A DNA stretch of 64,000 nucleotides from Methylorubrum suomiense (GTDB lineage Bacteria > Pseudomonadota > Alphaproteobacteria > Rhizobiales > Beijerinckiaceae). The notes under the pieces are model-generated. The model was not told the DNA's origin and did not search any database. It saw only the letters and a list, made by a program, of their open reading frames with translations. This document shows, piece after piece, positions 51,934-59,812 of the stretch (the first letter of the stretch is position 1; the number at the start of each line of letters is the position of its first letter). Both the position numbers and the translations under genes were made by a program. The stretch spans positions 62,001-126,000 of the forward strand of contig NZ_BPRE01000013.1 of NCBI RefSeq assembly GCF_022179765.1, written 5' to 3'.

Positions 51934-52671
51934 ATGCCCAAGAATTTCGTCGCTTACTACAGGGTTTCGACCGAGCGGCAGGGCCGATCTGGGCTTGGAA
52001 TGGACGCGCAGCGGGAGGCGGTTGCCGCCTATCTCAACGGCGGCAAATGGCACATCATCGCGGAGCATGTGGAGGTTGAGAGCGGCCGGAACGCCGACCG
52101 TCCCGCCCTCGACGCGGCCCTTGCCGAGGCCCGCTTGCATCGCGCCCCGCTCATCGTCGCCAAGGTGGACCGGCTCACGCGATCCGTCGCCTTCCTGTCC
52201 AAGTTGCTAGAAAGCGGCGTTGAAGTCCGGTTCTGCGACCTCCCGCAGGTGGAAGGCCCGGCGGGGCGGTTCATGCTCAACCAAATGGTCGCCGTCGCGG
52301 AGCTTGAGGCCGGGTTGATCTCAGCACGGACGCGATCCGCGCTCGCTAGCAAGCGGCGGTTCTATCAGGGGCTCACGGACGACGAGCGCGCCGCGTTGGC
52401 CGCCCAAGGCAAGGCAACGGGCCTAGGCGGCAAGCGCAGCACCGTCCTAACCGACGAGGCCCGCAAGGCTGGAACGGCGCGCAGGGCCGCCAAGGCGACG
52501 GATCGCGCCCGCGATCTTGCCCCGACCATCGCCAGCCTGAGAGCGGCCGGCATCACGTCCGCAACGGGCCTTGCCAAGGCTTTGACGGAACGCGGCATCC
52601 CGACTGCGCGCGGTTCCGACAAGTGGACGACCGTTCAAGTCCAGCGGGTCTTGTCCCGCCTCGACGCTTAG
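51934..52671 (+). CDS. Serine recombinase (resolvase family)
   Basis: 245 residues. The catalytic serine is in AYYRVSTERQGRSGLGMDAQ near residue 10; RADRPALDAALAEARLHRAP-like (NADRPALDAALAEA) and VAKVDRLTRSVAFL are further active-site parts. The C-terminal HTH reads GITSATGLAKALTERGIPTA with RGSDKWTTVQVQRVLSR. Size fits small resolvase/invertase-type enzymes, not the large integrases. It probably catalyses excision, integration or multimer resolution of the nested element. Confidence 0.88.
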   Translation: MPKNFVAYYRVSTERQGRSGLGMDAQREAVAAYLNGGKWHIIAEHVEVESGRNADRPALDAALAEARLHRAPLIVAKVDRLTRSVAFLSKLLESGVEVRFCDLPQVEGPAGRFMLNQMVAVAELEAGLISARTRSALASKRRFYQGLTDDERAALAAQGKATGLGGKRSTVLTDEARKAGTARRAAKATDRARDLAPTIASLRAAGITSATGLAKALTERGIPTARGSDKWTTVQVQRVLSRLDA

Positions 52672-52701
52672 CCGTCCCGCTCCGGGGCGGCCCGCCGGAA
52701 T

Positions 52702-52720
52702 TGTCGCCAAGTTGGCGACA
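52702..52720. promoter_or_regulatory. 19-bp perfect palindrome
   Basis: TGTCGCCAA-G-TTGGCGACA lies 30 bases after the recombinase and 25 before the next gene. It is an operator-like or res-like site. Confidence 0.5.
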
Positions 52721-52744
52721 TCTCGGCCCTAAAGGGGAAGCCCC

Positions 52745-52939
52745 ATGACAGACCAGCCCCGGCCCCTCGCCGAAATCGCGCGCGAGGCGATGCAGCGAAC
52801 GTTCTTCGACTTGCTCGCCGTCGAGTTGCCGCCACACATCGCCGAGGCGTTGGTAGAGTCCGCTTTCGACGCCATCGGCGACGCCGCAATCCGGCACCTG
52901 TCCGTCATCGAAGTCACCGAGGCGGACGCCAACCTATGA
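52745..52939 (+). CDS. Small helical protein, 64 aa
   Basis: MTDQPRPLAEIAREAMQRTF then EALVESAFDAIGDAAIRHLS. Similar in organisation to the next gene, perhaps a duplicated family. GGGG lies before the ATG. Unknown. Confidence 0.5.
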   Translation: MTDQPRPLAEIAREAMQRTFFDLLAVELPPHIAEALVESAFDAIGDAAIRHLSVIEVTEADANL

Positions 52940-53172
52940 CCGCCGAAACCGTGGACATCGACGCGGCCCGGCTCGCCCGGTTCATCCTGCCATCCCTGAC
53001 GGACAAGACCTTCGGCGTTGCCTATCGAGCGATCCAGCGCGCGAGCATGGAAGCCATCGGCGACAACTTGGACGACGCGCACGCCGAGGCCGTGACCTTC
53101 GCCGTCCTGTCTGCCCTGTCGGATCACTATGCGACCCTCGCCGCTCACATCCGGCCGGAGGCCAGCCCATGA
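52936..53172 (+). CDS. Small helical protein, 78 aa
   Basis: MTAETVDIDAARLARFILPS then AHAEAVTFAVLSALSDHYAT. Overlaps its neighbours by 4 bases. Unknown. Confidence 0.5.
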   Translation: MTAETVDIDAARLARFILPSLTDKTFGVAYRAIQRASMEAIGDNLDDAHAEAVTFAVLSALSDHYATLAAHIRPEASP

Positions 53173-53390
53173 GCGCGCTACAGCCTCCCGAGACGGCGCC
53201 CCTAGGCGTCAACGTCACCGTCCTGGCGAGCGACAACCGCCGGGAACAATGGTTCCCCGACTGCAAGCGGTTCTTCACGCTCGGCACGCCGCGTTTCATC
53301 GGCGTTCCTGACGGCTGGCATGTTCGCGGATGGATCAATCCCACCGCGACGGCCGAAGAGCCTGCCGGCGAGCCTCCTAGCCGCTCCTAG
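53169..53390 (+). CDS. Small protein with strand-rich core, 73 aa
   Basis: NVTVLASDNRREQWFPDCKR and GVPDGWHVRGWINPTAT suggest a compact beta fold of the DUF551-like type often carried by phages. Unknown function. Confidence 0.5.
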   Translation: MSALQPPETAPLGVNVTVLASDNRREQWFPDCKRFFTLGTPRFIGVPDGWHVRGWINPTATAEEPAGEPPSRS

Positions 53391-53409
53391 CCGCATTCCA
53401 GAGGACAGC

Positions 53410-54108
53410 ATGACCGACACAACCGCCCCCATCGGGCCGGGCGTTCCCGCTTGGCCGGACGACGAGAACCCGCCGCCGCATCCCGCGTATCGACCTTTCA
53501 TCAACATCATTCACGAACACGGCTGCGACCTGTCGGACGTGATCTTGGGCCGGTTCTTCAATTGGGCCGCCAAGACCGCCCCGAACTTCCTGCCGGCATG
53601 GGGTCCGATCGATATGGCCCCGACAACCGGCATGGTGGACTTGTACGCCGTCACCGCGTCCGCCCTCGACGGCTCGACCATCGGCGCGCGGTTCCCCGAA
53701 TGCACGCGCGCCATCAACGAAGAGAGCGGATGGGATGGCCTCCCGCCCGGCTGGCGCGCGACGCACTACATGCACATGCCGATGGGACCGGAAGGCCCCG
53801 ACAGCCTTCCCGCCGGTTCGGAGGTAGCGTGTCGGTTCGGCCCGAACACTCGCGCCCGCGCGATGATCCTGGCGCGCATCTTCGCCGCTCATGGCCTCGC
53901 CCTGCCGTCAGAACGCGCCGTGACGCTCCTAGCGGCCTTCCTGGCTGGCGAGCGCGGCGAGGCGTCGGGATTGCCGCCCTTGGCCGCCGACACCTCTCCT
54001 GAGGCCATTGCGGCGGCATGGAAGGCTGCGGGCGTGCCTGAGTTCCTGCCGGAAGCCGACGCCGCCGTTGCCGCCCTATGGGGGCCGCGCGGGTCCGACC
54101 CGGCCTAA
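53410..54108 (+). CDS. Hypothetical protein, 232 aa
   Basis: The N-terminal half contains NWAAKTAPNFLPAWGPIDMA, the later part is helical ending AWKAAGVPEFLPEADAAVAA. No motif is recognised. It is the last of four genes between the recombinase and the structural-type gene. Possibly a satellite-specific function. Confidence 0.5.
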   Translation: MTDTTAPIGPGVPAWPDDENPPPHPAYRPFINIIHEHGCDLSDVILGRFFNWAAKTAPNFLPAWGPIDMAPTTGMVDLYAVTASALDGSTIGARFPECTRAINEESGWDGLPPGWRATHYMHMPMGPEGPDSLPAGSEVACRFGPNTRARAMILARIFAAHGLALPSERAVTLLAAFLAGERGEASGLPPLAADTSPEAIAAAWKAAGVPEFLPEADAAVAALWGPRGSDPA

Positions 54109-54186
54109 CCCCTCACCCCCCCCTTCGTCCCGCCGCTCGCGCCCGGCTGGCCGTCCTATGTCTCGGCGCCTCGAAAGACATCGACC

Positions 54187-54744
54187 ATGGCTGACTTCCT
54201 CAAGACCTACGGCACGATTGGTGGGTTCACGCTCACGCAGCGGTCCCGGCCCTTCGTTCCGGCGGACTACGGCAACTTCCCCTTCACCGTCCCGACCAGC
54301 CCGTTTCCCACCATCGTCTACGTCCTGACTGTGACCAAGGGCGCCACGGTGACGGACGTTGCTCTGGAACCGGCGAACGACGTGTTCACCCTCAACGGCA
54401 GTCCCGCCTTGGACCGGCGGGCGCAAATCATCCTGACGACCTTCGCGGCCATCGGCGCGCAGGTGGCGCTCGGCGATCCCACCACGCCGATCATCGCCAA
54501 CCCGAACGGCTCCGGCGCCTATGTCCGCATTGTCGATCTTGTCCCCGGCACGCCGGTTCCGCCGGGCTCCGGGGTTCGGATCAGCGGTTCCACCGATCCG
54601 TTCAAGCTCAAGCTGGCGAACGGCGGCGTCATCGAGTTGACGCGCGACGCGGCCGACAGCGCCGGGTCCATCTTCAACGGCCTCGCCGTGGTGGATGCCG
54701 TCACGCCGCTTCCGACCGGCGGCAAGGTGCAAATCCTCTATTGA
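54187..54744 (+). CDS. Beta-rich protein, possible structural
   Basis: 185 residues. Ser/Thr/Gly/Val-rich strands (VTKGATVTDVALEPANDVF, IVDLVPGTPVPPGSGVRISG) suggest a secreted-like or virion beta-sandwich fold, but no known phage family fits. It is followed by terminase genes. A virion or head-decoration role is inferred only from position and composition. Confidence 0.45.
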   Translation: MADFLKTYGTIGGFTLTQRSRPFVPADYGNFPFTVPTSPFPTIVYVLTVTKGATVTDVALEPANDVFTLNGSPALDRRAQIILTTFAAIGAQVALGDPTTPIIANPNGSGAYVRIVDLVPGTPVPPGSGVRISGSTDPFKLKLANGGVIELTRDAADSAGSIFNGLAVVDAVTPLPTGGKVQILY

Positions 54745-54754
54745 GGCCGCACCG

Positions 54755-55123
54755 ATGCCGCTCAAATCCAAGGCTGCGCGGCACCGATCGGCGCTGAGCA
54801 ACGGCACAACGCTGTTTCTCGGCGCCGTAGACGGCCGATCCGAGGCAGGCCGCCGCTATGCGGACCTTGTGGACGACCTGACGGCCGAACGCGGTGGGCG
54901 GGAAGCTCTGACGGTTGGACAGGCCGAAGCGATCCGCACCTATGCCGGGCTCGCGATCCTGCGGGATCGGATGCAGTCCGACCTTGTGACCGGCAAGGCG
55001 GTGGATCCCGAAGTCTTGGGCCAGATCGGCGACCGCATGGCGCGACAAGCCCGCATCATGGGTCCGGTGAAGCCTCCCGCCCGTCCAAGCCTTCGCGACT
55101 ACGCGGCGAACAAAGGGAAGTAG
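54755..55123 (+). CDS. Protein preceding second TerL, possible small terminase
   Basis: 122 residues. Helical, basic N-terminus MPLKSKAARHRSALSNGTTL. Its place 5 bases before a terminase gene suggests TerS, but no HTH is clear. Unknown otherwise. Confidence 0.45.
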   Translation: MPLKSKAARHRSALSNGTTLFLGAVDGRSEAGRRYADLVDDLTAERGGREALTVGQAEAIRTYAGLAILRDRMQSDLVTGKAVDPEVLGQIGDRMARQARIMGPVKPPARPSLRDYAANKGK

Positions 55124-55128
55124 GTGCA

Positions 55129-56643
55129 ATGCGCTTTACCATGACGATGCGTGCCGCGTTGGAAGACCCCGAGATTTTCGGGACCGTCCTGCCGGGCGAG
55201 AGTTGGGCAGCGTGGCGCGTCGTCTTGATCGCGGCTAACGGCGAACCGCTGACGGACGACGAGCGCGCCATCTTCGCCGAGTTGACCGGGCGCGAGCGCG
55301 AGCCCGACGAGCCTTGCGACGAGGTTTGGGGCGTCGTTGGCCGCCGCGGCGGCAAGACGCGCGCCTTTGCCGTCGCCGCGGTCTATCGAGCCCTTCTAGT
55401 GGACTATACGGACTGCAACCTAGCACCAGGCCAGCGCTTCCGGCTCCCCGTCATCGCCGCAGTCAAAGAGCAGGCCGTTCAAGCGTTCCAGTACATCCTG
55501 GGCATCATTCAAGAAGTGCCGATGTTCGCTCAAGAACTCATGGGCGAACCGACCCAAGACACAATCCGACTGAGCAACAGGATTGATATTGTCGTGACGG
55601 CGGCGAACTTCAAAACCGTTCGCGGCCCGACGCTGATTGCCTGCATCTGTGACGAAATCGCATTCTGGCGGATCGAAGGACACGCCAATCCCGATAAGGA
55701 AATCTTGCGATCCATCCGCCCCGGCCTCGCGACGACCGGCGGCCCGCTTCTCGTTATGTCGAGCCCATACGCCAAAAAAGGCATTCTCTTCGAAACCTAC
55801 AAAGAGAACTTTGGTCCAGATGGCGACCCCCGAGTTTTAGTGCTGCAAGCGCCGACCCTTCGGATGAATAGCAGCCTACCGCGACTGCGCCGCGACGTAG
55901 AAAAAGCCTACAGGGACGATCCTGAGTCCGCTAAGGCCGAGTACGGCGCGCAGTTCCGCGACGGCATTTCCGACTTCGTAAGCCCGGAGGTCGTGGACGC
56001 CTGTACCGACTTCGGCGTGGCCGAACGCGCCCCCGAACCCGGCATCACGTATCGGGCCTTCGTTGATCCGTCCGGCGGCACGGGGAAGGACGCCTTCACG
56101 CTCGCGATTGCGCACGAGGTAAAAGACCCGAAGACGAAAAAGCGAACGCAAATCCTTGACCTCGTTCGTGCGATAAAGCCGCCGTTCTCACCGTCCGGCG
56201 CCTGCGAGCAGTATGCGGAGATATTGAATAAATACAGACTGCATCAAGTAACTGGCGACAACTATGCCGACGAATGGCCCAAGGAAATGATGCGGGCCAA
56301 TGGCATTAGCTATGAGAAGTCGGATAAGGTGAAAAACGCTATCTATGGCGCCTTCCTGCCGTTGCTCAACAGCCAATCCGTTCGATTGCTAGACCATCCC
56401 GAGATGCGCCGCGAGCTAGTGAATTTGGAGCGCAGCACATCACAGATGGGCCGCGATACAATCAACCATCCGAACAACGGACACGACGACCTCATAAACG
56501 CTGCGGCGGGCGCCTTGCTCGAATGCCAGACGAAGCGAAACATCTGGGAAGACATTATCGGCGACCCAAATAGCGAAGAGGACAAGGCCGCGTGGCGTGC
56601 CATTGAGTGGCAACAGCGTCTTGGTGGATATGGCTCTTGGTAG
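55129..56643 (+). CDS. Second terminase large subunit
   Basis: 504 residues. Walker A is GVVGRRGGKTRAFAV near residue 65, Walker B LIACICDEIAFW near 170, and the nuclease part shows YRAFVDPSGGTGKDAFTLAI and NGHDDLINAAAGALLE. It is full length and unlike the first TerL, showing that the nested element packages its own DNA. GC content falls in this gene compared with neighbours. Confidence 0.88.
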   Translation: MRFTMTMRAALEDPEIFGTVLPGESWAAWRVVLIAANGEPLTDDERAIFAELTGREREPDEPCDEVWGVVGRRGGKTRAFAVAAVYRALLVDYTDCNLAPGQRFRLPVIAAVKEQAVQAFQYILGIIQEVPMFAQELMGEPTQDTIRLSNRIDIVVTAANFKTVRGPTLIACICDEIAFWRIEGHANPDKEILRSIRPGLATTGGPLLVMSSPYAKKGILFETYKENFGPDGDPRVLVLQAPTLRMNSSLPRLRRDVEKAYRDDPESAKAEYGAQFRDGISDFVSPEVVDACTDFGVAERAPEPGITYRAFVDPSGGTGKDAFTLAIAHEVKDPKTKKRTQILDLVRAIKPPFSPSGACEQYAEILNKYRLHQVTGDNYADEWPKEMMRANGISYEKSDKVKNAIYGAFLPLLNSQSVRLLDHPEMRRELVNLERSTSQMGRDTINHPNNGHDDLINAAAGALLECQTKRNIWEDIIGDPNSEEDKAAWRAIEWQQRLGGYGSW

Positions 56644-56690
56644 CCCGCCGAGCCCCGCGTGTTCTCCTACCTTGGATCCCCGCCGAGGCT

Positions 56691-56921
56691 ATGAGTGTCG
56701 CCGAGGCCGCTGACTTCGCCCGCAGGAATGACCGCACCGTGCGCAATTGGGCGGCCTGCCATGACATCGGCCGCAAGATCGGCGGGGAGTGGGTGGTCTC
56801 GCGCGTCGCGTTGCTCATGTTCCTCGAAAGCGATAGCGCTGCGCTCGCTGCCTACCTCTCCGGCGACCGGACAGGCGATGTGGTAACAGCCTATTTCCGG
56901 CGGCTATCCGTGTCGATCTAA
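56691..56921 (+). CDS. HTH protein, 76 aa
   Basis: MSVAEAADFARRNDRTVRNW followed by GRKIGGEWVVSRVALLMFLE is an excisionase-type HTH. Its ribosome site is weak. Possible regulator of the following operon. Confidence 0.6.
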   Translation: MSVAEAADFARRNDRTVRNWAACHDIGRKIGGEWVVSRVALLMFLESDSAALAAYLSGDRTGDVVTAYFRRLSVSI

Positions 56922-56937
56922 AGGAAAGATCGCCAAA

Positions 56938-56964
56938 TTCGGAAAATCCGGAAAAGCCGGAAAT
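56938..56964. repeat. Three tandem 9-bp repeats
   Basis: TTCGGAAAA, TCCGGAAAA and GCCGGAAAT in a row, 43 bases before the RHH gene start. Arrays like this are typical RHH-protein binding sites. Confidence 0.5.
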
Positions 56965-57006
56965 CTCGACCTTTGCCGATCGATTGATCTGCGCCAGTCT
57001 AGACGC

Positions 57007-57207
57007 ATGATCTCGACGCAACTTCCCCCGCCGCCCTTTGATGACGGGCGCGGGCTATACCCGGAACGATTGGCCGCCGCTGTCCCGCGCGGGTTCAACG
57101 ATCTTGTGCGGGAAGCCGCCGGGATGGAAGGCGTCACCATCGCCGAGTTCGTGCGCCGCGCGCTCCTGCATCGCCTCGACCAAATGTCCAAAACGGAGAA
57201 CCTGTAG
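57007..57207 (+). CDS. Ribbon-helix-helix protein
   Basis: 66 residues. AAAVPRGFNDLVREAAGMEG followed by TIAEFVRRALLHRLDQM matches the CopG/Arc RHH fold (strand, two helices). Probably binds the tandem repeats just upstream and regulates the tail genes or itself. Confidence 0.7.
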   Translation: MISTQLPPPPFDDGRGLYPERLAAAVPRGFNDLVREAAGMEGVTIAEFVRRALLHRLDQMSKTENL

Positions 57208-57208
57208 C

Positions 57209-57598
57209 ATGGCCGCCGAACGCAAGATCAACGGCAACCTCTACCGATCCGACATGCTGCCGGCCGAACAAGGGCTGGAACTGTTTCTGCGGGTGACAAA
57301 GGTATTCAAGGCGGCCCCCGAGTTGATGGGCGCGCTTGCCGCTGGCAAAAGCGATCAAGATGCGCCGGGCCGCTTCATGGCCTTAGTATTTAGCGACGAC
57401 CTCGACCGGCAGGAAACCGGAGAATTGCTAAAAGACCTTGTGCGGACATGCCAATACAAGGCGCCAAGTGCAGGCTATGAGGAATGCATTATCGGCATTC
57501 GACCCGAGAAACTGGCCGAAGTCGTCAAGGTTGCTTGGTTCGCGATGGAGGTACAATTCAAGGATTTTTTGTCCGAAAGCCTGGAGCTAAAAGCGTAA
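57209..57598 (+). CDS. Tail assembly chaperone, short form
   Basis: 129 residues. INGNLYRSDMLPAEQGLELF then LRVTKVFKAAPELMGAL resembles tail-assembly chaperones (phage G-type). It starts two bases after the RHH gene's stop. A -1 slip at 57565-57571 would make the long form. It sits right before the tape measure, the conserved place for this protein. Confidence 0.7.
   Translation: MAAERKINGNLYRSDMLPAEQGLELFLRVTKVFKAAPELMGALAAGKSDQDAPGRFMALVFSDDLDRQETGELLKDLVRTCQYKAPSAGYEECIIGIRPEKLAEVVKVAWFAMEVQFKDFLSESLELKA
57565..57571 (+). promoter_or_regulatory. Probable -1 ribosomal frameshift site
   Basis: The heptamer T TTT TTG is in register with the chaperone frame (codons GAT TTT TTG). A slip joins it to a frame open to 57864. 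Confidence 0.7.
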
Positions 57599-57864
57599 GC
57601 TCCGGGAACGACAAGCCTATTTTATCCGCGCGAGAGTTCAGTGCTATTGCTCCGAACGTTGCCGAGAAAATGTATTTGTTTCGGCCGACGCCTGGGTTTG
57701 CCAATCCGCCTCTATGCGACATCCAGCAGCTTAGAACGGTCTACACGCTAGCAGACCTCGCCAACTTCCACGAAATCCTCGACATGCGGGAACTTGTTGA
57801 GGATAAGGCAAGACAGCAAGTGGAGCGCGATGCGCAGAACAATCGAAGGGGACGTCGGCGATGA
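57571..57864 (+). CDS. Tail assembly chaperone extension (-1 frame)
   Basis: The extension adds about 97 residues (VRKPGAKSVSSGNDKPILSA..., ending NNRRGRRR) to give a fusion of about 218. Its stop overlaps the tape measure start by 4 bases. In lambda the equivalent G-T fusion guides tape measure assembly. Confidence 0.65.
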   Translation, partial: VRKPGAKSVSSGNDKPILSAREFSAIAPNVAEKMYLFRPTPGFANPPLCDIQQLRTVYTLADLANFHEILDMRELVEDKARQQVERDAQNNRRGRRR

Positions 57865-59804
57865 TAGTCGAAGAACTTGCGGCGAAACTTGGTTTCCGCG
57901 TCGGCGGTCTTTCAGAGGCGCAAAAGTTCATCAAGGTTCTTGAGCAGGTTCGCAAGACCGCCAAGGACGCTGGGCGCAGCATGGACACCGGCCTTACGGG
58001 TCGCAACTCCGGCCTTAGCCGGATCACGTCCGAAGCCGAGCGTGCGGCCAAGGCTATCCGACAAGCTCGCATGGAAGCCGAGAAGCTTTCACGGGTTCGC
58101 ATCCAACCGGGCCGCTATGGTCCCGGCGGCGGCTACGGTCCCGGCGGCGGTATCCGTCCCACGCGGCATCCCGGCGGCGGTGGCGGCAATCTTGCCGAAG
58201 CTGGCCTTGCGGGTGCTGGCTTAGGCATGGGGCGCGTCGGCGTCGCGGCGGCGGCTGCCTATGGAACGGGCCGAGTGGCGCAGACAGCGCTCAAGTCATC
58301 CATGGATTTCGAGCGATCCATGATCGAGGTTGCCAAGGCAACGAATGCCGACGCCGCCGAGAGGAAACAGTACGAAAACGACATCCTTCGTCTGGCTCGC
58401 GACACTGGACAGAACAAAGAAGGCTTGGCCGGAATGCTGTCGCAGGCCGGCTTTGCTGGCGTTCCGAAAAAGGACCTCACTCAGTTTACAAAGTTTGGCG
58501 CCATGGCCTCCACGGCTTGGCAGACGACGCCGGAGGCAACCGGCCAATCCCTGGCCGAAATCAAAAACATCTATAAGGCAAGCCAAGAACGGCTCGAAGA
58601 AATCGGCAACCAGATCAACTATGCGGCCGACTCTTCGGCTTCAAAGGAAGTTGATCTCCTTGAAATCACGCGCCGCGTCGGCTCAACCGCTCAAACCGCA
58701 GGGCTTTCGGTTGGCGATCTCCTATCGATGGGCGCCAGCCTCAAGGAACGCGGCGTACAGACCGAGATTGCCGCGTCCGGTATTGAAGACTTCATTAACT
58801 TTATGAAGCTCGGCGAAAAGTATTCCGACGGCGCGGGCGAAGGACTAAAAAAGCTAGGCTATTCATCCGACAAACTTCGTAAATCTTTCGTCGCGATGCC
58901 GATGGAAACAATTATGAAGTTTTTAGACAAGATCGACAGCATCAAAGACCCGATGAAGCGAGCCGAGGCCTTGACCGGGATTTTCGGTAAGACCCGGCAG
59001 GATGACGTTGAGCGGTTGGCAAATTCTATCCAGAGCATCCGTGAGAATGCAGGGAAGTTCAACGACAAGAGCCAATACAGCGGCACGGTAAAATCGCAGT
59101 TCGAAGAACAGTTGAAAAATGATGTGTCTAAGATTGATCAAGCGACGCAACAGATTGACGTTGCGATGAAGCGTCTCGGCGATCCATTGAAGCAAGGACT
59201 TGGCTTTGTCGCCGAGAAGTTCAACAAGACAATGGATGCGATTGACGATCGTACATACAACAAGACCGCTAATTACAACGCTTATGACGAGTTGCCCGGC
59301 TTGGGGCATGTCGGTCAGACCGGTCCGGGCAAAAAGGCTATCGTGGTTCCCGCGATCTCGGCCGACAGCTTCCAAGAGCGCTTCGGCACGGGCACCATGT
59401 CCGGCCCGCGCATGTCCTTCCTGACTGGCAGTGGAGCCGGGATGCCGCGCGCATGGCGCACGAAGGGCGGCGGCCTGAGCTTGGGCTACGGCAACGTCGG
59501 AATGGATCCCGGCAACGCGCCAACCTTCGGCGCGAATAACTTCGGTTTGGGCGGGGTCGGCGGTTCGGGCAAGGGGCTCGATTGGGCCAACCGCTCGGCA
59601 CAGCAAACCGTCCAGAACATCACCAACAACACCAACACCGGCAACGATCAGCGGACGCAGACCGCCCACGTGACCGTGAACGCGAGCGGTCTCGAGCAAG
59701 TCGGCGCCATGACCAGAGACGCCGTGCAGCGTGCCTTGTCTACGATGGGCGCATCAATTGTGAAGGGCAATTCGGGCGCAACTGGCGAAGCCAACGCACC
59801 ATAG
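57861..59804 (+). CDS. Tail tape measure protein, TP901 type
   Basis: 647 residues. The core TALKSSMDFERSMIEVAKAT is the TP901 signature, followed by RLARDTGQNKEGLAGMLSQA and LAEIKNIYKASQERLEEIGN, and RVGSTAQTAGLSVGDLLSMG. A Gly-rich linker lies at residues 90-115 and a Gly/Asn-rich tail at the end. At this length it would specify a short tail of roughly 95-100 nm by the usual 0.15 nm per residue rule. GC is lower here. Confidence 0.88.
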   Translation: MIVEELAAKLGFRVGGLSEAQKFIKVLEQVRKTAKDAGRSMDTGLTGRNSGLSRITSEAERAAKAIRQARMEAEKLSRVRIQPGRYGPGGGYGPGGGIRPTRHPGGGGGNLAEAGLAGAGLGMGRVGVAAAAAYGTGRVAQTALKSSMDFERSMIEVAKATNADAAERKQYENDILRLARDTGQNKEGLAGMLSQAGFAGVPKKDLTQFTKFGAMASTAWQTTPEATGQSLAEIKNIYKASQERLEEIGNQINYAADSSASKEVDLLEITRRVGSTAQTAGLSVGDLLSMGASLKERGVQTEIAASGIEDFINFMKLGEKYSDGAGEGLKKLGYSSDKLRKSFVAMPMETIMKFLDKIDSIKDPMKRAEALTGIFGKTRQDDVERLANSIQSIRENAGKFNDKSQYSGTVKSQFEEQLKNDVSKIDQATQQIDVAMKRLGDPLKQGLGFVAEKFNKTMDAIDDRTYNKTANYNAYDELPGLGHVGQTGPGKKAIVVPAISADSFQERFGTGTMSGPRMSFLTGSGAGMPRAWRTKGGGLSLGYGNVGMDPGNAPTFGANNFGLGGVGGSGKGLDWANRSAQQTVQNITNNTNTGNDQRTQTAHVTVNASGLEQVGAMTRDAVQRALSTMGASIVKGNSGATGEANAP

Positions 59805-59812
59805 GAGACGAC

